A DNA stretch of 64,000 nucleotides from Shewanella sp. UCD-KL21 (lineage in GTDB: Bacteria > Pseudomonadota > Gammaproteobacteria > Enterobacterales > Shewanellaceae). The notes beneath the pieces are model-generated. The model searched no databases and was not told where the DNA came from. It saw nothing but the letters and a program-made list of their open reading frames with translations. The stretch lies in assembly GCF_001957135.1 (NCBI RefSeq), contig NZ_MPHK01000007.1, positions 152,175 through 216,174 on the forward strand. Direction: 5' to 3'. The position numbers and the translations under genes were made by a program. Below are positions 1 through 8,088 of this stretch, piece after piece. The stretch's first letter is position 1; each line of letters begins with the position of its first letter.

Positions 1-56
1 TGGCGGCTTAAAAACAATTCGTGTTGCTCTAATTGAGTTAGGGTCTGCTTTGTCAT
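1..56 (-). CDS. gcvP: Glycine dehydrogenase (P protein), N-terminal fragment cut by window edge
   Basis: Reading leftwards from an ATG at 56-54, the first 18 codons give MTKQTLTQLEQHELFLSR, the start I recognise for GcvP of Shewanella and other gammaproteobacteria. GcvP is the PLP-dependent decarboxylase of the glycine cleavage system and works with GcvH and GcvT, whose genes lie just upstream here. The rest of the gene lies outside the window. A hairpin with a T-rich tail separates it from gcvH, so it may have its own promoter within 57-190 or depend on read-through. Confidence 0.75.
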   Translation of the reverse strand, partial: MTKQTLTQLEQHELFLSR

Positions 57-189
57 GAGAAATCGTGTTCCAAATCTGCCAGTATTTTGCGGTAGGGCAT
101 CAATAGCTGGTCTAGGAAAAAAATGTTGTAATGCAATACTGATACGCGGGACGTAAGGATCGCTAATGCCTTTAAATATTTAAAGGTAA

Positions 190-216
190 AACAAAAGAAG
201 CTCCCAAGGGAGCTTC
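190..216 (-). terminator. Terminator or attenuator between gcvH and gcvP
   Basis: A perfect 9-bp stem (GAAGCTCCC at 197-205, GGGAGCTTC at 208-216) with a two-base loop is followed, on the minus strand, by TTTTGTTTT. It lies 15 bases past the gcvH stop and ahead of gcvP, so gcvTH is probably at least partly uncoupled from gcvP. Confidence 0.75.
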
Positions 217-231
217 TAGTAGCGTCGACGA

Positions 232-621
232 TTATTCTTCGTCAATCACTTCTTGGTAACCGTCAGCGTCTAACAAGTTAGCCACTTCAGCTTCGTCTGA
301 AGGCTGAACGCGGAAGAACCAACCTTCGCCAAATGCTTCGCTGTTTACTAGCTCTGGTGAGTCTTCTAATGCTTCGTTTACGGCAATCACTTCACCTGAA
401 ATCGGTGCATAGATGTCTGATGCAGCTTTAACTGATTCAGCGACTGCGCAATCTTCACCGGCTGTCACTGTGTCGCCAACTTCTGGTAATTCAACGAATA
501 CCATGTCACCTAATAGCTCTTGTGCATGCTCAGTGATACCGACAGTGTAAGTGCCGTCTTCTTCTTTGCGGATCCACTCATGAGATGATGCATATTTAAG
601 TTCAGCTGGAATGTTGCTCAT
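232..621 (-). CDS. gcvH: Glycine cleavage system H protein
   Basis: Lipoyl carrier of the glycine cleavage system. It shuttles the aminomethyl group from GcvP to GcvT and is reoxidised by dihydrolipoamide dehydrogenase. The protein has 129 residues, the usual size. The lipoylation lysine is K65 in the ESVKA motif. The ATG is preceded by AGGA at a good distance. It is downstream of gcvT by 128 bases on the same strand and is followed by a strong hairpin before gcvP. Family assignment is secure. Confidence 0.97.
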   Translation of the reverse strand: MSNIPAELKYASSHEWIRKEEDGTYTVGITEHAQELLGDMVFVELPEVGDTVTAGEDCAVAESVKAASDIYAPISGEVIAVNEALEDSPELVNSEAFGEGWFFRVQPSDEAEVANLLDADGYQEVIDEE

Positions 622-749
622 TGTCGTAATTCCTATATCTATAAATTTAAAGCGTAATCGTTAGTGTTATTTAAGTGCTGGCTAACAACCTCATTAGCAA
701 CACTTTTTATTATTCAGTGATTTCAATACAAGCATTTATAACGCTTTGG

Positions 750-1844
750 TTAGAATGCTTGTTTACCATTTCTGACAAAGCTTGGCGCTATTACTTTAAC
801 AGCTACGCGCTTTTTACGCATTTCCACTTCTGCTATGTCGCTAATGCCTTTTGGAACTCTTGCCATGGCAATTGAGTAACCTAAGGTTGGCGAGAAGGTG
901 CCGCTTGTAATTGAGCCTTCATGCTCTACGCCGTCTGCATCAGTAAAAAATACTGGCATGCCGTGACGCAGTACGCCTTTTTGCTCCATCACTAGGCCAA
1001 CTAATTTGTCTGGTCCAGCGGCTTTAATGGCAGTTAATGCTTCGCGGCCAATAAAGTCTCGCTCGCTTGGTTCCCATGCGATAGTCCAGCCCATGTTAGC
1101 GGCTAATGGATTAACAGTTTCGTCCATGTCTAAACCATAAAGGTTCATGCCGGCTTCTAAACGCAGGGTGTCACGGGCGCCAAGTCCACAAGGCTGTACG
1201 CCTGCTTCGAGTAAGGCTTGCCACAAGCTTTCTGCTTCTGCTTCAGGGACGATTATTTCGTAGCCAACTTCACCGGTGTAACCGGTAGTAGCAATAAACA
1301 GTGAACCTGCTTGCACACCAAAGAATGGCTTCATGCCTTCAACGGCGGCGTTTTGCTCAGCGCTGAATACCGTGGCGGCTTTGGCTTTAGCGTTAGGGCC
1401 TTGAACGGCAATCATCGCAAGTTCAGGGCGCTCAGTAATCGTCACCTCAAAGCCTGCAGATTGTTTTTCCATCCATGCTAAATCTTTTACCCGTGTTGCT
1501 GAGTTAACCACAACGCGGTAATGGGTATCGCTAAGATAATAAGTGATAAGGTCGTCAATGACGCCAGCATTGTCATCTAACATGCCGCTGTATAGCGCCT
1601 TGCCAGCAACTTTAAGCTTAGCAATATCATTTGCTAATAATTTGCGTAGGAATGCACAAGCATCGGTACCGGTCACATCAACCACTGTCATGTGTGATAC
1701 ATCGAACATACCAGCGTTTTGACGCACGGCGTTATGTTCTTCGATTTGTGAACCGTAGTTAAGTGGCATGTCCCAACCGTGGAAGTCTACCATCTTGCCA
1801 TTTGATTCTAAGTGCTTGTTAAAGAGTACAGTTTTATTAGCCAT
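750..1844 (-). CDS. gcvT: Aminomethyltransferase (glycine cleavage T protein)
   Basis: Transfers the methylene carbon from the H-protein-bound aminomethyl group to tetrahydrofolate, releasing ammonia. The protein has 364 residues, normal for the family. The NAGVIDDLI stretch carries the catalytic Asp region, and [11 protein letters not shown] and the C-terminal GCV_T barrel ([18 protein letters not shown]) are present. It is the first gene of the gcvTH unit. An AAGAGA ribosome site precedes ATG, and a TATAAT box lies about 70 bases upstream. I saw no glycine riboswitch in the leader. Confidence 0.97.
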   Translation of the reverse strand: MANKTVLFNKHLESNGKMVDFHGWDMPLNYGSQIEEHNAVRQNAGMFDVSHMTVVDVTGTDACAFLRKLLANDIAKLKVAGKALYSGMLDDNAGVIDDLITYYLSDTHYRVVVNSATRVKDLAWMEKQSAGFEVTITERPELAMIAVQGPNAKAKAATVFSAEQNAAVEGMKPFFGVQAGSLFIATTGYTGEVGYEIIVPEAEAESLWQALLEAGVQPCGLGARDTLRLEAGMNLYGLDMDETVNPLAANMGWTIAWEPSERDFIGREALTAIKAAGPDKLVGLVMEQKGVLRHGMPVFFTDADGVEHEGSITSGTFSPTLGYSIAMARVPKGISDIAEVEMRKKRVAVKVIAPSFVRNGKQAF

Positions 1845-1910
1845 TATTATCTCTTTTTTATGAACCTTCTGAGGGTAAAACTAATGAAGGTATTTTATAA
1901 ATGCGCCAAA

Positions 1911-1916
1911 ATTATA
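1911..1916 (-). promoter_or_regulatory. Possible -10 box of the gcvT promoter
   Basis: A perfect TATAAT on the minus strand lies 67 bases before the gcvT start. No good -35 is obvious at 16-18 bp, so this may be an activator-dependent promoter, as gcv operons often are. Inference from position and sequence only. Confidence 0.4.
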
Positions 1917-2073
1917 CCCACAGGGTTAATTTTGTATAGTAGGAAATTTTCTAATCTGAGACTTTGTCATTAGTTTAGCTAATGCGACTATGGACGTTTT
2001 AATATCTTTATTTAGGCTAACTCGGCCCATCCCCTGATATATAAGGAGTTTTAGGCCGAATTTACTAAAAAAT

Positions 2074-3285
2074 TTAATCTCGACACAGCTTAGGAAGTTT
2101 CACTTTATTGCCTATAGCCTGTTTGATGAACACTGTTTTTAGTCCTGCGACATTATCAACTAGGTTTAAACCCAGATCTCTGAAGGCTTTTTTGATGGGA
2201 TTGTTACCAGAAAATAGTCTTTTAAAACCTTCCATTGCGCTGATCATTTCAATGGCGTCGGCTTTTCGCCAGCGCTCAAGGGCGCGAAGGTTGGCGTAAT
2301 CGCCAAGATCTTTACCGGCATCATGTAACTCACTAATGGTTTCAATAATACTGGCGGCATCTAAAAAGCCTAAATTTACCCCCTGACCTGCTAACGGATG
2401 AATAGTATGGGCGGCGTCACCAGCTAAAATCAAACGATGGCGCGCAAAATGGCGGGCATAACGCATCCGCAGTGGGTGAGATTGTCGCTCGCTGACCAGC
2501 TCACAAATGCCTAAACGGCCATCTGATGCGGCGGTTAAGGCTTTTGAAAACTCATCGCTTGATAAGGCTAATAATTCTTCAGCTTGCTGGGGCGATACTG
2601 ACCACACAATTGAGCATAAATTGTCTTCATACAATGGCAATAACGCCAATGGGCCGTCGGCTAAAAACACTTGACGGGCGGTGGCATCGTGGGGCTCAGT
2701 GGTGCGAATTGTGGCGACAATGGCGTGATGACCATAATCCCAAAAGGTTAATGGAATTTGGCATTGGCTGCGCACCCAAGAATTAGCGCCATCAGCGGCA
2801 ACCACCAGTGCGGCGCTTAGGTTGTCGCCGTTATCTAAGGTTAGCCATGATTCACGTTCACCAAAGGCGATACGCTCTAGTCGCTGGCCTTCAAGGTGGG
2901 TGATGTTTGAGAGTTCTGCGGCGCGTTTTGCTAAGGCAAAGCTGATGGCTTGGTTTTCAATAATCGCCCCTAGTGAGGGCTCGCTGATACTGGCAGCATC
3001 AAAGGCGATTTTACCTAAACCGTCTTTGTCCCACACCGCCATTTTTGAATATGGGGTAGCACGTTCGGTATCGATATATTGCCAAGCACCTAAGTTAGTC
3101 AGTAATCGCTCACTGGCTTTGTTAATGGCGCTTACCCGCAGGCGTGGCTCACCTGATACCGCTTCAGTTTGGCCGGCATCAATAACCACCACATTCAGAT
3201 TTGCTTCAGCTAAACCAATTGCTGTTGCCAAGCCAACCATACCACCGCCAACAATGGCTACATCATAGGTTTGAGTTTGAAACAT
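2074..3285 (-). CDS. ubiI: FAD-dependent 2-octaprenylphenol hydroxylase (VisC/UbiI)
   Basis: Flavin monooxygenase of ubiquinone synthesis, most like E. coli UbiI (VisC), the C5 hydroxylase. Motifs: the N-terminal FAD loop GGGMVG (residues 13-18), LRVSAINKASERLL, PLTFWDYGHHAIVATIRT, the DGANSWVR motif, and the second FAD motif GDAAHTIHPLAGQGVNLGF near residue 290. These blocks match UbiI better than UbiF or UbiH. Length 403 residues is normal. It follows ubiH on the same strand with a 79-base gap, as in E. coli. Confidence 0.92.
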   Translation of the reverse strand: MFQTQTYDVAIVGGGMVGLATAIGLAEANLNVVVIDAGQTEAVSGEPRLRVSAINKASERLLTNLGAWQYIDTERATPYSKMAVWDKDGLGKIAFDAASISEPSLGAIIENQAISFALAKRAAELSNITHLEGQRLERIAFGERESWLTLDNGDNLSAALVVAADGANSWVRSQCQIPLTFWDYGHHAIVATIRTTEPHDATARQVFLADGPLALLPLYEDNLCSIVWSVSPQQAEELLALSSDEFSKALTAASDGRLGICELVSERQSHPLRMRYARHFARHRLILAGDAAHTIHPLAGQGVNLGFLDAASIIETISELHDAGKDLGDYANLRALERWRKADAIEMISAMEGFKRLFSGNNPIKKAFRDLGLNLVDNVAGLKTVFIKQAIGNKVKLPKLCRD

Positions 3286-3327
3286 GTTAATCCTTTATTT
3301 TTCTGGTTATCAAGCGCGCTGCGGCAT

Positions 3328-3350
3328 GTGCTATGTGCTATGTGCTAGTC
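3328..3350. repeat. Short 7-bp tandem repeat (ATGTGCT x3)
   Basis: Three consecutive copies of ATGTGCT lie in the ubiH-ubiI gap. It looks like a simple-sequence expansion; no function is inferred. Confidence 0.6.
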
Positions 3351-3364
3351 ACAGTATAAAAAGC

Positions 3365-4648
3365 TTAAGCGCTTTTCCAGCCCATGGCTTTATGAGCAAT
3401 CGGCGCTTTAAGTGGTGGACACCAAGATAATAATCTTAACCCTAAACTGCGCCCTGCCACTAATGGCCAGTACTGATTTGAGAAGCCGCGCACTAAAAAT
3501 TCAACGTTATTAATGGTGGCCATTCTATCTTGCTGTCTTGATGCAAGATAATGATGGATAAGCGAATTGTGGCCAAGGTCTACATTTTCAATGCCAGCTT
3601 TAATACTTGTTTCAACAGCATCAATTAATCCAACCACATCACGTAGACCTAGGTTAAAGCCTTGACCTGCTATGGGGTGTAAGGTTTGCGCCGCATTGCC
3701 AATAAACACAGTGCGATGATAAATCGGTCTTGGCATGTAAGATAAGGTTAATGGATAACTCACCCGTGAGCCGACATCCATAAAGCGCCCGGCGCGGTTA
3801 CCAAAGGCCTGTTGCAGCGCGGCTAAAAAGTCGGCTTTATCACAGTGTTTAAACTGCTGGGCTTGCTCAGCATCTAGCGCCCACACTAATGACAAGCGAG
3901 TTTTACCATTTATTGGCGCCATGGGTAATAAGGCTAATGGACCAGTGTCAGTAAAACGCTCATAAGCCCAACTTTCATGGGGCTTGTCCGTTTCTACATT
4001 GGCCACCAGCGCCACTTGTTCAAATTCAACTTGAGTCACATCTTGTTTTAACGCTTGGCGCACTTTGGAGTGAGCGCCATCAGCAGCCACTAACAACTTG
4101 CTGCGAATTTGCTGACCGTTATCAAGGGTAATCGTGTGACCATCGATATCGGTTTCAAGCTGAGTTAGGCTTGCTGGGCAGTGTAATTTGATATCCGCTT
4201 GTTGTAGTTGCTCAAACAAGACTTTACCGACTTTCGCTAGCTCAACCACTTGCCCCATTGATGGCAGGCCAAATTGCTCAGCGTTAAGCTCGGTCATGCC
4301 AAAGTGGCCGCGATCTGAGATATGAATATTTTCAATATCGCTGCCAAGGCTGGCGATAGTTGGCCAGATACCCAGTTGAGTTAACTCAAATACTGAGCCG
4401 TGGGCAATGGCGATTGAGCGCGAGTCAAACCCTGGGTGATTATCATCAGGTTTTTGCGCTTCAATTAAGGCAATAGATAAAGGACGCTTCAAAAGACTTG
4501 CATGCTTGGCTGATAGTTTGGCTAATCCTAGCGCTAAGCTGGCTCCTGCCATAGCGCCGCCAACAATAGTAATATCCACCTGTTGTGGTGGCTGTGGTGA
4601 TGGGGCACTTGCCTGTTTGCTATCTGTCTTCGCGTTTAACTCAGTCAT
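3365..4648 (-). CDS. ubiH: 2-octaprenyl-6-methoxyphenol hydroxylase
   Basis: FAD-dependent hydroxylase of ubiquinone synthesis (C1 hydroxylation in E. coli). The protein has 427 residues; about 25 polar, Gln/Pro-rich residues precede the FAD-binding fold, longer than E. coli UbiH. The nucleotide loop reads VGGAMAG, with Ala where a Gly is common. DGAHSKVRQ and GNAAQTLHPIAGQGFNLGLRD are the other FAD motifs; the Asn in GNAAQ is typical of UbiH. It is upstream of ubiI. In E. coli pepP lies immediately before ubiH, but here it does not. Confidence 0.93.
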   Translation of the reverse strand: MTELNAKTDSKQASAPSPQPPQQVDITIVGGAMAGASLALGLAKLSAKHASLLKRPLSIALIEAQKPDDNHPGFDSRSIAIAHGSVFELTQLGIWPTIASLGSDIENIHISDRGHFGMTELNAEQFGLPSMGQVVELAKVGKVLFEQLQQADIKLHCPASLTQLETDIDGHTITLDNGQQIRSKLLVAADGAHSKVRQALKQDVTQVEFEQVALVANVETDKPHESWAYERFTDTGPLALLPMAPINGKTRLSLVWALDAEQAQQFKHCDKADFLAALQQAFGNRAGRFMDVGSRVSYPLTLSYMPRPIYHRTVFIGNAAQTLHPIAGQGFNLGLRDVVGLIDAVETSIKAGIENVDLGHNSLIHHYLASRQQDRMATINNVEFLVRGFSNQYWPLVAGRSLGLRLLSWCPPLKAPIAHKAMGWKSA

Positions 4649-4842
4649 AAAGCCTGTTCTTATTGTTTTTGTTAATTATGATATGAATTGAATATTGTGA
4701 TGATGGTATTGCTATTGATACAGCTTTTAGCCATGTTGCTGGCTCGTGTTTGACTCATGTTCTGGCTGAACTCAAGTATCTGTGATGCCAGCTGACCTTT
4801 CACCCCGAGCCAACACGGCCCAAGGCGAAAGCTACATTCTAA

Positions 4843-5418
4843 TTAGTGTAGCGGCGCTACTGGCGCTTCTTCATCTAATGGCATTTCTGGGCCAAATTCT
4901 GAATAACATAAAATAGCCGCCATTCTGACAAACTCGTGCAGTTCGATAAATGCAGCTTCTGATTCATCATCATCGCTAACATCAAATTCCACTTGTGCAA
5001 TAGCACCTAAATCTTGGATGATTTCGCGCACATCACTTGATGCGCCGTTAAGCTTTGGCTGAATAAGCGCAATTGCGGTTAAGTAGCTTTGCACCCATAG
5101 GGCAAGGCACTCTAAGCGCAAGCTGAGTAGCTCTTCTTCTTCTGGTAATAACGGCGTAAAACCAAATTCAGCATCGCTTAAGCGAGTCGCTGTGTCTTGG
5201 AATAATTCATTGATAAGTTGTTGCAGTTCAGTGCTGACTGCTTGACCGTCATTCATCAATTCAAGTAATGGCTTTTGCCAAGCTAATTTTGCTTGATCTA
5301 CCCCACCACAAATTAAACCAACTAATGCGCCATGCACCTCAACAGGATGCTGACCAATTTCAGCTGAATCTAACGCTTGTTTTAGTTTTTCAATACATAA
5401 AGAAGGAGGGGTTGCCAT
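4843..5418 (-). CDS. ygfB: UPF0149 / YgfB family protein
   Basis: YgfB/YecA-type small acidic protein of 191 residues with the start at ATG 5418. An in-frame ATG 33 bases upstream lacks a ribosome site and adds residues not expected in the family. It has the usual ICGGVDQA segment near the N terminus, the acidic DDDESEAAFIELHEFVRMAAIL helix region, and the family C terminus ending LH. The E. coli homologue precedes pepP-ubiH-ubiI; here ubiH follows directly after 194 bases. In Pseudomonas, YgfB is linked to regulation of ampDh3; its function here is unknown. Confidence 0.85.
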   Translation of the reverse strand: MATPPSLCIEKLKQALDSAEIGQHPVEVHGALVGLICGGVDQAKLAWQKPLLELMNDGQAVSTELQQLINELFQDTATRLSDAEFGFTPLLPEEEELLSLRLECLALWVQSYLTAIALIQPKLNGASSDVREIIQDLGAIAQVEFDVSDDDESEAAFIELHEFVRMAAILCYSEFGPEMPLDEEAPVAPLH

Positions 5419-5999
5419 GATATTGTTCCAGTTATATTCGATCAGATGCAATGCTAGCAGAGTTAATAACTGCCACCAAATTGTTCATTGCGATTTGCTA
5501 AGTATAATAGCAAATTGACCAAAGCTTCACTAACCCCGCCGCTATAAAGCTAAAGCTGATATTAACAGTCTTGTCTATAACGCAATCAACTAAGCGTTTT
5601 GCACTAAAGCGAGTATTCTTAAACGGTAAACTGTTCGATGCCATTAATTTGTATAAATAGAAATGACGATTGTAACGGCTATTGTAACGGCTATTGCAAT
5701 GACTGCTTGTATCAGCCTAGCGATAACGATCAGCTAGGCGCTTAACGAGTTGTCCAGCCTGACGTGTAGAGAGTTTAGCCATAATTATGTTTTAAGATTA
5801 ATTATGCTCAGACAACAAGCAAATAATCGTAAAGGCGGCGAGTTACCTTGCACTTTTAATAGTAGCGCTATATAGTCCGCAAACAGACTAATACCGTTAT
5901 CAACTGTGGTAAAAGCGTAACGCAGAGGCGTTATCGCGAGGTCAGTCGTTAACCTGCTACAATTTTTATTTTTCGACAAATAAGGATCTTCAGCGAAGC
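5419..5999. other. Intergenic region between divergent ygfB and zapA
   Basis: A 581-base gap separates two divergent genes and must hold both promoters. Apart from a 12-base direct repeat near 5671 I see no convincing gene. Minus-strand frames of 21 codons (5717-5782) and about 64 codons (5785-5979) lack ribosome sites and family resemblance. Confidence 0.6.
5671..5696. repeat. 12-bp direct repeat (ATTGTAACGGCT x2)
   Basis: Two adjacent copies of ATTGTAACGGCT are followed by a degenerate third (ATTGCAATGACT). No function is evident. Confidence 0.6.
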
Positions 6000-6308
6000 A
6001 TGAGTAATAGTGCTATTGATATCTCCCTGTTAGGGCGCACCTACTCGATTAATTGTCCCAAGGGACAAGAGGATGCTTTACGTGCGATTGCCAAGGGTGT
6101 CGAACAGCAGCTTTCTACATTAAAAACACGTACCAACAATTTGAGTCGCGAAGAATTAGCCATTATGGCCGCGTTAAATATTGGTCATGAGTTGTATGAA
6201 GAGCAGCAAAAAAATCAGCAGTATATGGCGCAAATGGATGAGCGTATCTCGTTATTACAATCAACGTTAGAAAACTCGTTGCTTGAACGAACCACCAAGA
6301 AAGGTTAA
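6000..6308 (+). CDS. zapA: Cell division protein ZapA
   Basis: Small FtsZ-binding protein that bundles FtsZ protofilaments at the Z ring. The 102-residue protein has the ZapA N-terminal strand region (IDISLLGRTYSINCP), then the helix with EDALRAIAKGVEQQL, and a C-terminal coiled coil (about residues 70-100) used for dimerisation. It lies directly upstream of the 6S RNA gene, the conserved gammaproteobacterial arrangement. Confidence 0.95.
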   Translation: MSNSAIDISLLGRTYSINCPKGQEDALRAIAKGVEQQLSTLKTRTNNLSREELAIMAALNIGHELYEEQQKNQQYMAQMDERISLLQSTLENSLLERTTKKG

Positions 6309-6370
6309 CAATTTTAGAATTATGTATTGCCGCTAGTAATGGCTAACAGTACCTGATTCAACCCTGTTTT

Positions 6371-6550
6371 GCTCCCTGGGATATTCGCTTGTAGGTTATG
6401 TCCCTGTGCCGATATTTACAAACCCAGGGTGAATGCTTTCATTGACATTGCGTATGCTCGGCTCGTATCGAGAAACCTTAGGATATGAACATTTTCCCGC
6501 CTTGAACCTACGGTTCAAGGGCTGCACCGACGGTCGGTATTCTGGGGAGC
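6371..6550 (+). ncRNA. ssrS: 6S RNA
   Basis: About 180 nt begin GCTCCCTGGGATATTCGC and end GGTATTCTGGGGAGC, so the two ends pair to form the closing stem. Internal landmarks of gammaproteobacterial 6S RNA are present: a 5' strand with GTCCCTGTGCCGATATTTAC, the ATGCTCGG segment, and the self-complementary CCTTGAACC / GGTTCAAGGG near the 3' side. It lies just after zapA, the usual site. 6S RNA binds the sigma70 RNA polymerase holoenzyme and tunes transcription in stationary phase. The exact ends are estimated from the pairing. Confidence 0.92.
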
Positions 6551-6900
6551 AATTTAATTTAAAACAAACCACCTCAATGGTGGTTTTTTTATGGCTTAAA
6601 TTAGCGTTAACCTACTTATCCCCGAGCATTTAATTATCCAAGCACCTTCACAAACTCGGTATTCTGGCAAAGTAACTCATTTTTAAACAACATCTTCATG
6701 GTGGTTTTTTATGGCTGAAATTAGCGTTAACCTACTCATTCCCCGAGCACTTAATCGTCCAGCCTCTTCACAAACTTGGTATTCTGGCAAAGTAACTCAT
6801 TTTTAAACAACATCTTCATGGTGGTTTTTTATGGCTGAAATTAGCGCTTACTTACTCATCTACCAAACACTGAATCATCCACCAAACACTTAATCAACCA
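6535..6900 (+). repeat. 120-bp tandem repeats derived from the 6S RNA tail and terminator
   Basis: The block starting GGTATTCTGG, containing GGTGGTTTTTT, then ATGGCTGAAATTAGCG and CGAGCA-TTAAT, occurs three times. Copies start near 6535 (the real 6S RNA 3' end), 6657 and 6777, a period of 120-122 bp. The second and third copies are nearly identical to each other over about 100 bases. The first differs most in the terminator's left arm: ACCACC in the real terminator is degraded (AACATC) in copies 2 and 3, so only the first should terminate. A smaller 19-bp duplication (ACCAAACACT-AATC) follows at about 6862-6899. Confidence 0.85.
6566..6590 (+). terminator. Rho-independent terminator after 6S RNA
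   Basis: The stem AAACCACC / GGTGGTTT with loop TCAAT is followed by a run of T. It begins 16 bases after the 6S RNA 3' end, so 6S RNA is probably trimmed from a slightly longer precursor. Confidence 0.85.
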
Positions 6901-6943
6901 GCACCTTCGCAATCCCACGAGCATAGATAAAACCGATACCACC

Positions 6944-7975
6944 ATGTGCTTTGCAGGTACCAAAAATGTGACGCATAATGCCGGTGGCGTATATGATCCC
7001 GGGGTGTGGAAAAATGCTAAAAAGTTAGCCGCTGGCGACAAAGACGATGATAAGAAGGCATTAGCTATTCCGGCCATTAAAAACATTATTGAAGCCCATG
7101 AAACCAAAACAGATATCCCCTTACTGACTGAAAACTGGGTGTCAAAAGATATCAAAGAGGCAGTAGTCACCAATTACCAAAGCTTGTTATCTCAACTTCA
7201 AAAACACAATAGCAAAGGCTTTGCCTGGCAGTTGATCAAAGGCATTGTTAATTGGGGATTAATTTTAGCTATAGTCGCCATGTGTTTTGCCATGCTAGCA
7301 CCTGAAATGATTTATGATGCAGAGTATCGCTCAGGCCTGCTAAGCCATTATCAATTTTTTATTGATTTTCTGTTAGCTAGATTCAGCCTTTATGGACTTC
7401 CCGCTTGGTCAAACTACCCCATCGTCCTAGCATGGTTTTGGGGATTATATGTCGCTATTCCTAAACTGTATTGGAAGCAAATTAGCCAACAAAAACGGCT
7501 AGGGTTAACAGTATTTTCTGGCTATGTTTTTTCATACATGTCACTCAAGCTTCTTGCTGTCGTGTTAAGCATTAGTCACTACCCTTTGCTCCCCACCAAC
7601 ATGCTAGTGGGTGGTGCATTACTACTAAGTTTATATCTGGTTTTTGTTGGCTTTTTTGGACCTAAAAAGTGGTACTTTAAAATACTGGCAGGTGTGGCTG
7701 CTGTGGCGGGTGTCGCAGTGCTACAAATCGGCTTAGCAAGCTTGAGCGCTCAAGTGCAATTTATGCCAGAGCACTATACTCATTACTCGCAATATTTAGG
7801 CGCTATACTGGAACCGGCTATTCAATATATACCGTTTACTTATATTGAGATCGCAGTATTAGCGGTTGCGACAGGGATTATCACCACCCGCAGACGATTC
7901 TGGATAAAGGCCAAAACCGCATTCTCTGAATACGACTGCGCCGTATTGCTTAAATCTTTAAAACTGGACCAATAA
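6944..7975 (+). CDS. Multi-spanning membrane protein of unknown function
   Basis: I do not recognise the family. The reading frame of 343 residues has a soluble, Lys/Asp-rich N-terminal part (residues 1-90, including a GDKDDDKK patch), then roughly seven hydrophobic segments between residues 95 and 325, and a basic C-terminal tail. The ATG at 6944 has no Shine-Dalgarno sequence. The frame is open upstream to 6845 without another standard start, directly against the 120-bp repeat array. The N terminus may therefore be truncated or wrongly placed. It separates 6S RNA from the folate cyclo-ligase gene, which are neighbours in E. coli. A real protein is likely; the start is doubtful. Confidence 0.6.
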   Translation: MCFAGTKNVTHNAGGVYDPGVWKNAKKLAAGDKDDDKKALAIPAIKNIIEAHETKTDIPLLTENWVSKDIKEAVVTNYQSLLSQLQKHNSKGFAWQLIKGIVNWGLILAIVAMCFAMLAPEMIYDAEYRSGLLSHYQFFIDFLLARFSLYGLPAWSNYPIVLAWFWGLYVAIPKLYWKQISQQKRLGLTVFSGYVFSYMSLKLLAVVLSISHYPLLPTNMLVGGALLLSLYLVFVGFFGPKKWYFKILAGVAAVAGVAVLQIGLASLSAQVQFMPEHYTHYSQYLGAILEPAIQYIPFTYIEIAVLAVATGIITTRRRFWIKAKTAFSEYDCAVLLKSLKLDQ

Positions 7976-8088
7976 CTATCCAATAAAGCGACTGGCTGGG
8001 GGATATTTAGCCAGTCGCCCTTTTAAAATAGCCTCGAACGCAGTACTCTAACCTTAATAGACATGGCAAGTATGGAGTACAGCCAATA

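Noticed and set aside
675..875. 66-residue plus-strand frame over the gcvT end
   Set aside because: Antisense shadow of gcvT; no ribosome site and no family resemblance.
2026..2060. Inverted repeat TCGGCC / GGCCGA as ubiI terminator
   Set aside because: It has a stem but no T tract on the ubiI strand, so it is not called a terminator.
1845..2073. Glycine riboswitch ahead of gcvT
   Set aside because: The characteristic conserved riboswitch core elements are not present in this leader.
5717..5782. 21-codon minus-strand frame beginning MAKLSTRQAG
   Set aside because: Very short, without a ribosome site; may be a relic but nothing supports translation.
5785..5979. 64-residue minus-strand frame upstream of zapA
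   Set aside because: No Shine-Dalgarno sequence and composition like non-coding DNA; occupies the zapA promoter region.
6433..6633. 66-residue frame in the 6S RNA
   Set aside because: Lies within the 6S RNA gene and its terminator.
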